Both the position numbers and the translations under genes were made by a program. This document shows positions 26,694-35,179 of a DNA stretch of 37,596 nt, one piece after another. Source of the DNA: an uncultured Muribaculaceae bacterium. GTDB lineage: Bacteria > Bacteroidota > Bacteroidia > Bacteroidales > Muribaculaceae. Each line of letters begins with the position of its first letter. The stretch's first letter is position 1. The notes beneath the pieces are model-generated. The model was not told the DNA's origin. It did not search any database and saw only the letters and a program-made list of their open reading frames with translations. The DNA lies in assembly GCA_947174635.1 (NCBI GenBank), contig CAMWJS010000003.1, forward strand, positions 1 through 37,596, given 5' to 3'.

Positions 26694-28508
26694 TTACCAT
26701 AACAGCATTTGTGCCGGATTGTTGGGCTCGTCGCGATGGTGAGGCGCCTGATATCCGAACTCTGCATCCGAAACTCCAGCCGGACGTGCATTTGTCCCTT
26801 CCGGTGGGGTGGATACAAGCCAGTTGGTATCGTCGAGAGAATCATCTATTGATGATATCCGGGGCGCCTTTTTACGTTTTTGGCGCGATGGCGTTTCCGG
26901 AGTCTTGCGCAGACGCTCAATCTCTTCCCTCAAAAGAGCTTCTGAGGCAGCCTGCAGCTTATGGTTGTTTTCTACCATTGATTTCAGGATGGCGATTTCT
27001 TCCTCCTTCTTATCTATTATAGAGCCTTTTTCAGAAAGCTTGCGCTCTGTCGCATCAAGAGCTTGTTCTTTTTCTTTTAGCTGTGATTGCAGTTCCGTTA
27101 TGCGGTTCTGTCGGGATTCATTTATCTCATCGATTTTGACAAGAGATTCTTCAAAAGCGGTAAGCGATGCCTTGAATTCTTCAACTTCTGCTTTTGAAGC
27201 CTGCAATTCCGCATCGGTTTGGGATAATTTCTCCTGAAGCTGGGCGATAAGCGCGTCTTTAGCGGTAATTTCTTCTGTAAAATTATCGATGGCAGGCTGA
27301 CCGCTGCTGAGCGATTCTTTAGCCGCACGGAGGTCATCTGTGAGTTGCTGCACCCTGACCGTTTCATTGTGAAACTCGCTGTTGACGCGCTGCAATTCAA
27401 CATGGGCGCTTTCCAGATTTTCACGTAATGTCTCGATTTCAATCTGCTGCTGACGGGCAACCGCCTGTGCATCCTGAAATTTTTGTTCCAAATCAGAAGG
27501 ACGACCTGCTTCGAGAGCTTCATACTTAGATTGCAGCTCTTTATATTGTGTCTCCTTTTCGGCAAGGGCAAGTTTTGCCGACGAAGCCTTATGGTTGAGG
27601 TCATTCAGCATGGCATCGGAAATCTCGCATTTTTTCTTCAGCACCACAATATCGTTGGCGAGTATATTCCGTTCACGTGTAAGTGTTTCCTTTTGTGCTG
27701 ACAGATCGTCGGCAAGGTCTTTCAGTGAACTTAGCTTTTTGAGTGTTTCCTGGTCGACGGCCGGCACAATAGTTGTCGTTGCGTTTTCCTTGAGTACTTT
27801 TATCTCGTTGCGCAACGCTTCATTGTCATTGCGGAGAGCTTCCATGTCGCCATCCTGTATCGACATGGCGCGGAGCTTGTTTATGAGACTTTTGTTTTCA
27901 AGTTCATATTGCTCTTTTTCGGCATGGAATGCGTCAATCTGTTTTTCGAGGTCATGCACACGTTCGCTCAATGCTCTCTTCTGTCGTTCGGCTGAAAGCT
28001 TCTGCTCTTTCCATTCGGCGCTTGTATCCTCGATTTTTTTTGCTTTTTCACGAAGAGTCTCTATCTCGCGGCGCAAATTCTGCTGGCTGTTATCAAGCAT
28101 GGTTTTCATGCGGGAATCAGCATCTTTGTCAAGTTGAGCCACATATTCTTTCATCGAGTTGTCAAGAGCATCATGGATATATCTGGTCTGCTTCTCGGTG
28201 TCGATGCATTCGCTTATAAATGGCGGAAGCGACTCATTGAAGATTTCCACGACCTTGTTGAAAATCGCTTCAGGACAAGTATGTTTCGCTAACTGGTCCT
28301 GTGCAGGCGATGGAGAGTCAGAGTTACCCGCAGAGTCAGCATTTTTGCCGTTGGTATTGGTTGCCTGTCCTGATGCGGGCGACGCGGCTTGTTTTCGCAA
28401 TGCCAATGGCGTCACGGTCGCATCCTTTTGCAGAGATTCATTCTCTTCGATTTCGTAATCTTCGCTTGAAAAACCGAATACTGATTTTAATTTTCCTAAT
28501 AGGGCCAT
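26694..28508 (-). CDS. Long coiled-coil protein of unknown function
   Basis: 604 aa from ATG 28508, seven bases after the stop of the upstream receiver/PPDK_N gene; a further in-frame ATG at 28523 would overlap it and adds five residues. Start-to-end: a short hydrophobic/basic N-terminus (MALLGKLKSVFGF), an Ala/Ser/Asn-rich linker (~35-75), a long coiled coil (~110-535) of heptads rich in E, K, Q and L, a basic patch (RQKRKKAPR) and a proline-rich tail ending in PNNPAQMLLW. No signal peptide and no enzyme motif. Probably cytoplasmic and scaffold-like. The tight spacing says it works with the upstream protein; that is inference. Confidence 0.82.
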   Translation of the reverse strand: MALLGKLKSVFGFSSEDYEIEENESLQKDATVTPLALRKQAASPASGQATNTNGKNADSAGNSDSPSPAQDQLAKHTCPEAIFNKVVEIFNESLPPFISECIDTEKQTRYIHDALDNSMKEYVAQLDKDADSRMKTMLDNSQQNLRREIETLREKAKKIEDTSAEWKEQKLSAERQKRALSERVHDLEKQIDAFHAEKEQYELENKSLINKLRAMSIQDGDMEALRNDNEALRNEIKVLKENATTTIVPAVDQETLKKLSSLKDLADDLSAQKETLTRERNILANDIVVLKKKCEISDAMLNDLNHKASSAKLALAEKETQYKELQSKYEALEAGRPSDLEQKFQDAQAVARQQQIEIETLRENLESAHVELQRVNSEFHNETVRVQQLTDDLRAAKESLSSGQPAIDNFTEEITAKDALIAQLQEKLSQTDAELQASKAEVEEFKASLTAFEESLVKIDEINESRQNRITELQSQLKEKEQALDATERKLSEKGSIIDKKEEEIAILKSMVENNHKLQAASEALLREEIERLRKTPETPSRQKRKKAPRISSIDDSLDDTNWLVSTPPEGTNARPAGVSDAEFGYQAPHHRDEPNNPAQMLLW

Positions 28509-28515
28509 GTGCGGA

Positions 28516-31473
28516 TTATACATTTTTCTTTACTACTCCGACACCTTTTCGTCCGTTGATGCCAATAGTAAGAGGGTTTGTGAATTCAACAATGCGTATA
28601 TACTCACTTTCGTAAGTCGCCGGTAGAGAATTTAGGTAATCGATGTCATATATGCCGTCATTTGAAGACGGATTGATTGTAAAATATCCTACGCCGAATG
28701 ATGTCAGATTCTGGAAGAAATGAGTGCCTTGACTCGGCTCTATGCGGTAATTGCTCAGAGATGCCTCGACAATCAGTTTCGCATTGGAAATGTGTGGCCA
28801 CTTTACCGGTATGCCGAGAGCAGTGTCAGAAGAGCCCCAACGTCCGGGACCAATCAGTACATAGCCCTTTTGCTGTGCGGTGAATTCTCTGTTGAGGCGC
28901 TCTATCTCTTCTGCAATTTTCTGGTTGTTGCTTGAAGAGAAGTGCTCGGGACGCACATAGAGGACAGTGGATACATTTTCAATGTTGCCATGCCCCAAGG
29001 CGGTGTTGCTTTTTAGCAGCAATTCCTCGTCGGGAATTTCCAGAATTGTGTCATCGACGAGTTCTTTTCTGTCGATAATCGGGCGTATCTGCAACCAGTA
29101 TATTTTCCCTTTTGTTTTTCCGCTGTGGTCTACCAGTCCGGCAAATTCAATCTCTATGGGACGCTGCATTTTGTCCTGGCCGTTGACGAGCATGAATTCT
29201 ATTGCTTCGGCAAGAGGGAAAACCTTATGCCGCAGCATATTAGCAAATGTGACGACTTTGCGCCCGAACCCTATGTCGGTGTCTCGTATAACCTGGTCCT
29301 GCGGGTCAAACGTCGACACAAGATATTTCAACGCATCTGTGCCGGCGAATTTCTGCACCCGCATATTCTCGATGTTGAAACCGTCGTCGACGCGGAAGTC
29401 GTCATTGACTTCGTTCATGTTAATGGCGTAGAGACGAGTCTGTGTATCTCTCAAGGCAAGGTCGAGTTCTGAAGTCTGGAGTACTTTGTCGGGGTGACGT
29501 GGCGAAAAACGCAGGCTCAAACCGCCGTCGACAATATATTTGCCAAGACCAACGGCAATTTCTGCAACGCCGTCTTCAGGCTGTTCGTCATTGATTGGAT
29601 AGTAGTTGAGCGAACGCCCAACGCCAGAGAACGACGGGAAATAATATCCGTTTGTTTCCTCTCCGACCACCTCCTGTATGATTACCGCCATTTTTTCCTG
29701 GTCGATGACATTGGATGTAGCTGTCATGTAGGCTTTGGAATCACGGTAAAATACCGATGCATACACGCTCTTGATTGCATCGGAGAGTAATTTGAGCATT
29801 TGGTATTTATCATCTACATTTGGTATCATGTAGGTGGAATAAATGCCTGCAAACGGCTGATAGTGTGAATCTTCAAGCAGACTTGACGACCTGATGGCAA
29901 GCGGGCGGTCGACAACTTCGAACAACGACATGAAATCTTCGATAAGTCGTTCGGGCAGTCGTGCCTGAAGGAAATAGCGCAATATCTCGTCATCGCTCTT
30001 ATCGCTCAATGCAATGGAGTAAAGGTCGTTGGCGCTCATGAATTCATCGAATATGTCGGTACAGAGCACCACCGTGCGCGGTATTGATATCGTTATGCCG
30101 TTGAAATCATCGCAAATCGGATTTGCCTTGATAATGGAGTCGATAAATGCAAGGCCACGGCCTTTGCCGCCAAGTGACCCTTGTCCGATACGCGCAAAGT
30201 TTGAGTAGTAGTCGAAACGGTCTTTGCGGAAAACCGCTACTACTCCTCGGTTTTTCATCTTGCGGTATTTTACAATCAGATCGAAGAACAATTGTCTCAC
30301 CGCAGGGGCTTCGTCTATCGATGTAAAGCGATGGGTCTTTATTATTTCCGCTATCGGGAACATTGCCCTCGAGTAGAGCCATCGTGATATGTCGTTGTGC
30401 GAGGCATGCATGTATAACGACTCTGCCGGCACTTCCATTATATGTTTCTGCATGTCGTTAAGCGACTTTATGCGCATGATTTCGTCTCCGGTTTCGGGAT
30501 TGCGGAAAACAAAATCACCAAAACCGAAATTATCGGTAATAGCCTTGCCAAGGTCAACCGGCAGTTTCTTGGAGTTCTTATCCAGAAAAATACCGTTGAA
30601 ATCACCTACGCTGTCACGAAGTTCACTTTGTGTCGACTCAATGATAATGGGCAGATATGGGTCGCAGTGATGTATTTCTCGCGCAAGTTTCAGTCCGGCC
30701 ATTGCATCCTTTACACCACCACGCATGAACGACACATCGGAAATGACTCCCATTATGTGTTCGCTGTATTTGCTGTAAAGAGCCATTGCCTCTTCATAAT
30801 CGCGGGCAAGCATCACTTTAGGGCGTCCGCGCATGCGTAGCATCTGCTCGTGCTCATTGAGCGCTTCTGTCGAAAATACCATCGACTGACGCAGCAGGTA
30901 TTTATACAGATGGGGGAGTATGGAAGAGTAAAACCTTACGGAATCTTCTACAAGAAGTATCATCTGCACGCCAACATCAAGAATGTCGGCATCAGCGTTC
31001 ATCCTGTCTTCAAGCAACTTTATTATTGCAAGAAGTAGCTCAACATTTCCTAACCATGAAAATACGTAATCAATGCCTGTGAAATCTTCGTGAGCCAGCC
31101 TGCGAGACACTTCCTTTGAGAATGGGGTCAGCACAACGAACGGAATGTCGGGATGACTTTCCTTTATCATGCGCGCTCCGATAAATGTCTCTGAAATCTC
31201 GACACCGGGCATTGCGATTATAAGGTCGTAATGCTTTTCGGCAAGTGCCGACATCGCGTCGTTGATGTGCGACACGAGTGTGACGCGTGGAGGTGAGCTA
31301 AGGTTCAGGGCTACGTATTCAAAATACAGTTGTTCCTCGACCCTTCCGTCATCTTCCATCATAAACGCATCGTATGGCGATGCGATGAGTAGCACGTTGA
31401 AGATGCGGCGCTGCATGAGCCGCTGAAATTCGGTGTCCTTTAAATATAATTGGCTAAGCGATTTCTCGTTCAT
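28516..31473 (-). CDS. Tandem-receiver PPDK_N-domain protein (not a PEP synthase)
   Basis: 985 aa from ATG 31473; the longer frame from 31548 adds 25 residues of no family character. Residues ~23-155: a degenerate receiver-like domain (NVLLIAS, LIIAMPG, no acidic pair or phospho-acceptor Asp). Residues ~170-310: an intact-looking receiver with acidic E176/D177, Asp246 (ISDVS), Ser280 and Lys299. Residues ~425-860: a pyruvate,phosphate dikinase N-terminal (ATP-grasp) domain with GSLGGKGRG (432-440) and IRSSSLLEDS (527-536). The tail has GPGRWGSSD. It lacks the swivelling phospho-His domain (TxxGGxTxHAA) and the PEP-binding barrel, so PEP synthesis is unlikely although databases often use that name. 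Same operon as the coiled-coil gene. Confidence 0.88.
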   Translation of the reverse strand: MNEKSLSQLYLKDTEFQRLMQRRIFNVLLIASPYDAFMMEDDGRVEEQLYFEYVALNLSSPPRVTLVSHINDAMSALAEKHYDLIIAMPGVEISETFIGARMIKESHPDIPFVVLTPFSKEVSRRLAHEDFTGIDYVFSWLGNVELLLAIIKLLEDRMNADADILDVGVQMILLVEDSVRFYSSILPHLYKYLLRQSMVFSTEALNEHEQMLRMRGRPKVMLARDYEEAMALYSKYSEHIMGVISDVSFMRGGVKDAMAGLKLAREIHHCDPYLPIIIESTQSELRDSVGDFNGIFLDKNSKKLPVDLGKAITDNFGFGDFVFRNPETGDEIMRIKSLNDMQKHIMEVPAESLYMHASHNDISRWLYSRAMFPIAEIIKTHRFTSIDEAPAVRQLFFDLIVKYRKMKNRGVVAVFRKDRFDYYSNFARIGQGSLGGKGRGLAFIDSIIKANPICDDFNGITISIPRTVVLCTDIFDEFMSANDLYSIALSDKSDDEILRYFLQARLPERLIEDFMSLFEVVDRPLAIRSSSLLEDSHYQPFAGIYSTYMIPNVDDKYQMLKLLSDAIKSVYASVFYRDSKAYMTATSNVIDQEKMAVIIQEVVGEETNGYYFPSFSGVGRSLNYYPINDEQPEDGVAEIAVGLGKYIVDGGLSLRFSPRHPDKVLQTSELDLALRDTQTRLYAINMNEVNDDFRVDDGFNIENMRVQKFAGTDALKYLVSTFDPQDQVIRDTDIGFGRKVVTFANMLRHKVFPLAEAIEFMLVNGQDKMQRPIEIEFAGLVDHSGKTKGKIYWLQIRPIIDRKELVDDTILEIPDEELLLKSNTALGHGNIENVSTVLYVRPEHFSSSNNQKIAEEIERLNREFTAQQKGYVLIGPGRWGSSDTALGIPVKWPHISNAKLIVEASLSNYRIEPSQGTHFFQNLTSFGVGYFTINPSSNDGIYDIDYLNSLPATYESEYIRIVEFTNPLTIGINGRKGVGVVKKNV

Positions 31474-31565
31474 TTGATTGGTATTCAATTGTATATAGGG
31501 GCAGATTGCAGGGATATCGCTAATAAATTTATTCCTGCATCTTACCATATTTGCAATTTATTCTT

Positions 31566-31573
31566 CAAATTTA
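31566..31573 (-). promoter_or_regulatory. Probable -7 box (TAAATTTG) of the receiver/PPDK_N operon
   Basis: Full match to TAnnTTTG on the minus strand, 92 bases before ATG 31473. An ATTG lies 22 bases further upstream (31596-31599), slightly more than the 19 seen at other promoters here. Confidence 0.5.
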
Positions 31574-31658
31574 CAAAATATATTCAAAATCTTATCAATA
31601 TTAATTTAAAATATTGTTTTAAAATTTTAAAGTGTTCGATGTTCAGACGGCATTATCT

Positions 31659-31689
31659 TTTGCGAGAATTACATTTTTTTGTAAATTTG
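31659..31689 (+). promoter_or_regulatory. Promoter of the Sel1-repeat gene
   Basis: TTTG (31659-31662), 19-base spacer, TAAATTTG (31682-31689): a perfect Bacteroidota promoter. The predicted start near 31695 leaves only about 10 bases before the ATG at 31706, an almost leaderless transcript. Confidence 0.82.
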
Positions 31690-31705
31690 CAAAAAAAATA
31701 CGGCC

Positions 31706-32725
31706 ATGAGATTTTTCGCTCTGTTCATATTGATAGCTCTGTCGGCTGCGACAAACGCGCAGGAACAAAAGGTAAACATCAAGGTGGCGCCGACTGACGC
31801 CATAGTGATAGTAGACGGCAAAATCGTAAAATTGCAGGACGGCAAAGCCACACTGACATTGCCTGCCGAAATTGAGTACACCTACTCTGTGGCATGTAAC
31901 GGCTACGAGGGTGCGGACGGTTCGTTCCGGTTAAAAAGCAAATCGTCCTTCAACCTCACGGTGGAGCTCAACAGGGAAACCGGAACAGAATGTGTAGCAG
32001 CAACGACAGATGTGACAGAGGATAAGTTGGAAGATTTTCTGAAGACGCAATACGAGTCTAAAAATTATAGCCTTATGCTGCCGGTAATCAACAGATTCCC
32101 GGATAATGCCCACTCGCTATTTTACAAAGGTTGCCTGTATTACTATGGCCGCGGAGTGGACAAAGACAGAGCGAAAGCAATAGAGTTGTGGCAGCGGAGC
32201 GCTGAAAAAGACTGCGGCGACGCCTACAACCGCCTCGGGCTCGTAGCCGAAAGCGGCTATTTCACCGGCTCCGCAGGCGATAAAGCCAATCAGCTTGGCG
32301 CGGAATATTACAAGAAAGCCATAGCGCTGGGGAACTCTATGGCGAAATACAATCTTGCCGTTTCGTATTATAACGGAAGCATCAAAAGAAACGACAAGGA
32401 GGCATTCCGACTGTTCGGAGAAGCGGCCAATGAAGGAAACGCCGACGCAATGGCCCTGTACGGACGCTGCATCGAACTGAATTACGACAAGGATTATTTC
32501 AAGGGTATATCAAAGGACGAACGCCTTGCTGAAGCCCTTAGATGGATAAGAAAATCAGCTGAAAACGGCAGCGCTTCAGGCTGCTACTATCTCGGCCGCG
32601 CTTACTATTACGGCAAACTGGGCCTCGCTTCCAACACAATGGAGGCATACGAATGGTTCAAGAAAGGTGCGGACAACGGTGACAGTGACTGCACCTACTT
32701 CATACAGCAACATTATAAATTGTAG
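31706..32725 (+). CDS. Secreted PEGA-like / Sel1-repeat protein
   Basis: 339 aa with a Sec signal peptide (cleavage after Ala18/Ala19, TNAQEQ). Residues ~20-93 look like a PEGA-type beta domain (VNIKVAPTDAIVIVDGK). Residues ~125-335 are about five Sel1/TPR-like alpha repeats, with telltale AxxLYxxGxxYYYGxGVxxDxxKAxELWxxSAE and later copies (GNADAMALYGRCIE, GSASGCYYLGRAYYYG). Sel1 proteins are protein-interaction scaffolds, here periplasmic or exported. Not an enzyme. Divergent from the receiver/PPDK_N operon; 195 bases before efp, with only a weak hairpin (ACAG/CTGT) after its stop. Confidence 0.85.
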   Translation: MRFFALFILIALSAATNAQEQKVNIKVAPTDAIVIVDGKIVKLQDGKATLTLPAEIEYTYSVACNGYEGADGSFRLKSKSSFNLTVELNRETGTECVAATTDVTEDKLEDFLKTQYESKNYSLMLPVINRFPDNAHSLFYKGCLYYYGRGVDKDRAKAIELWQRSAEKDCGDAYNRLGLVAESGYFTGSAGDKANQLGAEYYKKAIALGNSMAKYNLAVSYYNGSIKRNDKEAFRLFGEAANEGNADAMALYGRCIELNYDKDYFKGISKDERLAEALRWIRKSAENGSASGCYYLGRAYYYGKLGLASNTMEAYEWFKKGADNGDSDCTYFIQQHYKL

Positions 32726-32870
32726 GCTTATAGGACAGTAAAGCTGTTTTGCGATTGCGGTGAAAGGAGATTCTTTGTGATTTTTGCAAAGTAGTTTATC
32801 ATGCAGATCATCTTGTTATCAAAAAAACAAAAATTAGAGAATGATATATGTGATATCGGAGAAAATTTTG

Positions 32871-32878
32871 TAAATTTG
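32871..32878 (+). promoter_or_regulatory. efp promoter -7 box (TAAATTTG)
   Basis: Full match to TAnnTTTG; TATG 20 bases upstream (32847-32850) is a fair -33 box. A 16-bp AT palindrome (32889-32904) begins just past the expected start site, in the ~37-base leader of efp. Confidence 0.65.
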
Positions 32879-32888
32879 TGGTCGCAAA

Positions 32889-32904
32889 TATAATAATTAT
32901 TATA
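32889..32904. repeat. 16-bp AT-only palindrome in the efp leader
   Basis: TATAATAATTATTATA reads the same on both strands. It is all A/T, so chance in AT-rich DNA is possible; no other element explains it. Confidence 0.4.
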
Positions 32905-32920
32905 AAACATAAATAAGTTT

Positions 32921-33484
32921 ATGGCAACTACTGCTGACTTTAAAAACGGAATGTGCCTCGATATAGACGGCAACTACTTCTTTATTGTTGAATTTCTGCA
33001 CGTGAAGCCCGGTAAAGGTCCGGCTTTCGTACGCACAAAATTGAAAAATGTACGTACCGGCCGTGTACTTGACAAAACCTGGAACTCTGGTGTGAAAGTT
33101 GAAGAAGTCCGTATCGAGCGTCGTCCCTACCAGTATCTCTACAAAGATGAAATGGGATATAACTTCATGCACACTGAAACATTCGAGCAGGTAGCCCTTC
33201 CCGGAGAGAGCATCGATGGCGTGCAGTTCCTTAAAGAGGGTGACATCTGCGAAGCTATGGTTCAGGCTGCTACTGAAGAAATCCTTACTTGCGAGATGCC
33301 CACGAGCGTTGTGCTTGAAGTAACATATACAGAGCCCGGCCTGAAAGGTGACACCGCAACCAACACTCTTAAACCGGCAACCGTTGAGACCGGCGCCGAG
33401 GTGCGTGTTCCCTTGTTCATCAACACTGGCGACAAGGTTAAGATTGACACACGTGACGGTTCATACGTAGAGCGAGTTAAATAA
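32921..33484 (+). CDS. efp: Translation elongation factor P
   Basis: 187 aa, standard length and three beta domains. EF-P relieves ribosome stalling at polyproline. The tip loop VKPGKGPAF (28-36) has Lys32, equivalent to the modified Lys34 of E. coli EF-P; which modification enzyme acts is not visible in the window. C-terminal domain motif [10 protein letters not shown]...[16 protein letters not shown] is canonical. Own promoter at 32871 and own terminator at 33499-33540, so monocistronic. Confidence 0.98.
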   Translation: MATTADFKNGMCLDIDGNYFFIVEFLHVKPGKGPAFVRTKLKNVRTGRVLDKTWNSGVKVEEVRIERRPYQYLYKDEMGYNFMHTETFEQVALPGESIDGVQFLKEGDICEAMVQAATEEILTCEMPTSVVLEVTYTEPGLKGDTATNTLKPATVETGAEVRVPLFINTGDKVKIDTRDGSYVERVK

Positions 33485-33498
33485 GTATATTCAACCGC

Positions 33499-33540
33499 AT
33501 AAAAATAACGTGACTCCGAAAGGGGCCACGTTATTTTTAT
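33499..33540. terminator. Bidirectional terminator between efp and the TPR gene
   Basis: Stem of about 19 bp with one A/C mismatch and one G/T pair (33499-33517 with 33522-33540), GAAA loop. Arms end in T-rich runs on both strands. It lies 14 bases past efp and 29 bases past the stop of the convergent TPR gene. Confidence 0.88.
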
Positions 33541-33569
33541 GTCATAACTTTTTAGAACCGGAAATCTGT

Positions 33570-35168
33570 TTATTGCTTAAACAGGTAATCGTAGTTATTA
33601 AGCATAGCATCGAATCGGGCGTCGGCACGTAGTGGAGCAACCGACAGATTTGCTACGTCATATACCTTCCAGTCATACAGATTTGCGTAACCGCGTTCAA
33701 GTGACTGCTGCATGCAGTCGAATGCCTTTTCAAAATCACCGAGGTGACTGTAGAGTGCAGCTGCAAGATAATGTATGCGCCCGTCAATGTCAGCCGGTTT
33801 TGCAGCTATGATATTATCTATCCACTCTCTGGCCTGTTCTTTTTGTCCCATTAGTTCAAGTGCAAAGCCAAGATATGAGCGATAGTCCGTTTCGTCATAT
33901 TCAAGAGCTGCGCATCGGGTCAGAAAACCCGTTGCATCAGACTGCTGCTTCATCTTATCGCCAATTATCCATGCTCTTATTATGTAGTTTACCGGATTGT
34001 TGGGGGTGTTTATTATCAACTCTCCCAACTGGTTGGATGCCATTGCGTAATCCCCGTCGGCAAGAGTGCATAAAGCGGATTGCATAAGAGCCTGCTGGCT
34101 GTCGGGCGACTCCAGCAATGCACGTTCGGCATATAATTTTGCCGGTTCGATATTCCCCAGTGCAAGATAAATCTTTGAACTTGTCACGAAATAAGAGCCC
34201 GTGCGAGACTGTCCCAGCGCAGTATTTATCTGGTCGAGCGCAGCCGTATAGTCGCATAGTGAGTAATAGCACTCTGCAAGCTTGGCATGTATACCGTGAT
34301 AGTTATACAGCTTTTTGTCGATTATGGTGTTGTAGTCGGCGATGGCTGCGACGTAATGGTAGTGAGCCTGCGCAATCATGGCCCGGATGTAGTAATAGAT
34401 GCCGATATTGGGTGCCTGGGTAATAGCGTTACTTAAGCCGGATATTACAGCATTGTAATCGGTGTTGGCCATATTGACAAGTTCTGCCATTGCTTTGCCG
34501 CTGTTCTTGTCGACAGCGATGGCAAGTATCATGTCATCGACAGCGCCATTATTGTTGCCCATAAGTTGTCTCACGGAGGCACGTCGGAGATACGCTTCGC
34601 TTTCTGCAGGATAGAATGCCACCGCTTCGTCTACATATTCGTTCGCAAGACCGAGGTTATTCTCTTTGACGGCTACTCTGGCCAGACCTATCAGAGATTC
34701 GAGCGAACGGTTATGAATGCGGCTTAACCGTTGAAAATCCGCTTTTGCTTTGGCGTAATTGCCAAGTTCGTATTCCAGATTACCTCTTTGGTAGAGCAGT
34801 GTATAGGATGTCGGCTCATATTCAAGAGCCTTGCTAATGTCGGCAAGAGCTTCTTGCTTACGGTCGGTCATAATATAGATATTGGCCCGCAGGGCATATT
34901 CCTGCGAAAGCATGTCTTTGTCTGATTCCGGGGTGTATTTTATAGCATTGTCGATGTCGGACAAAGCTCTTAGGTATTGGTTTTGTCCGTAATAAAGATG
35001 CGCGCGTCGAAAATAGACATTATAATTCCGAGCATCTTCCTGAAGTTCCTCATTATATACCTTCTCTACGGCATCAATTACCTCTTGAGATTTTGACGAT
35101 TGTGCTTCAATCAACCCCGGCATTAAGAGGATTGATGTGGAGAGCATCAGTTTCGATATTCTGTTCAT
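33570..35168 (-). CDS. Secreted TPR-repeat protein
   Basis: 532 aa with a Sec signal peptide (cleavage near Ala22). Nearly the whole mature chain is tetratricopeptide repeats: helical pairs with W/L-G-Y/A-Y-P spacing, e.g. YFRRAHLYYGQNQYLRALSD, TLLYQRGNLEYELGNYAKAK and LAECYYSLCDYTAALDQINT. It should act as a periplasmic or outer-membrane interaction scaffold; no catalytic motif. The ATG is 11 bases after the kdsA stop, so it is probably the last gene of the permease-rsmE-kdsA operon. Role unknown. Confidence 0.87.
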   Translation of the reverse strand: MNRISKLMLSTSILLMPGLIEAQSSKSQEVIDAVEKVYNEELQEDARNYNVYFRRAHLYYGQNQYLRALSDIDNAIKYTPESDKDMLSQEYALRANIYIMTDRKQEALADISKALEYEPTSYTLLYQRGNLEYELGNYAKAKADFQRLSRIHNRSLESLIGLARVAVKENNLGLANEYVDEAVAFYPAESEAYLRRASVRQLMGNNNGAVDDMILAIAVDKNSGKAMAELVNMANTDYNAVISGLSNAITQAPNIGIYYYIRAMIAQAHYHYVAAIADYNTIIDKKLYNYHGIHAKLAECYYSLCDYTAALDQINTALGQSRTGSYFVTSSKIYLALGNIEPAKLYAERALLESPDSQQALMQSALCTLADGDYAMASNQLGELIINTPNNPVNYIIRAWIIGDKMKQQSDATGFLTRCAALEYDETDYRSYLGFALELMGQKEQAREWIDNIIAAKPADIDGRIHYLAAALYSHLGDFEKAFDCMQQSLERGYANLYDWKVYDVANLSVAPLRADARFDAMLNNYDYLFKQ

Positions 35169-35179
35169 TGCCGTTCAGG

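Noticed and set aside
27595-28137. 180-codon + strand frame opposite the coiled-coil gene
   Set aside because: Ser/Phe-rich translation is the mirror of Glu/Lys/Leu coiled-coil codons; no start context.
32728-32973. 81-codon minus-strand frame before efp
   Set aside because: Runs through the efp promoter and start and has no protein-like pattern.
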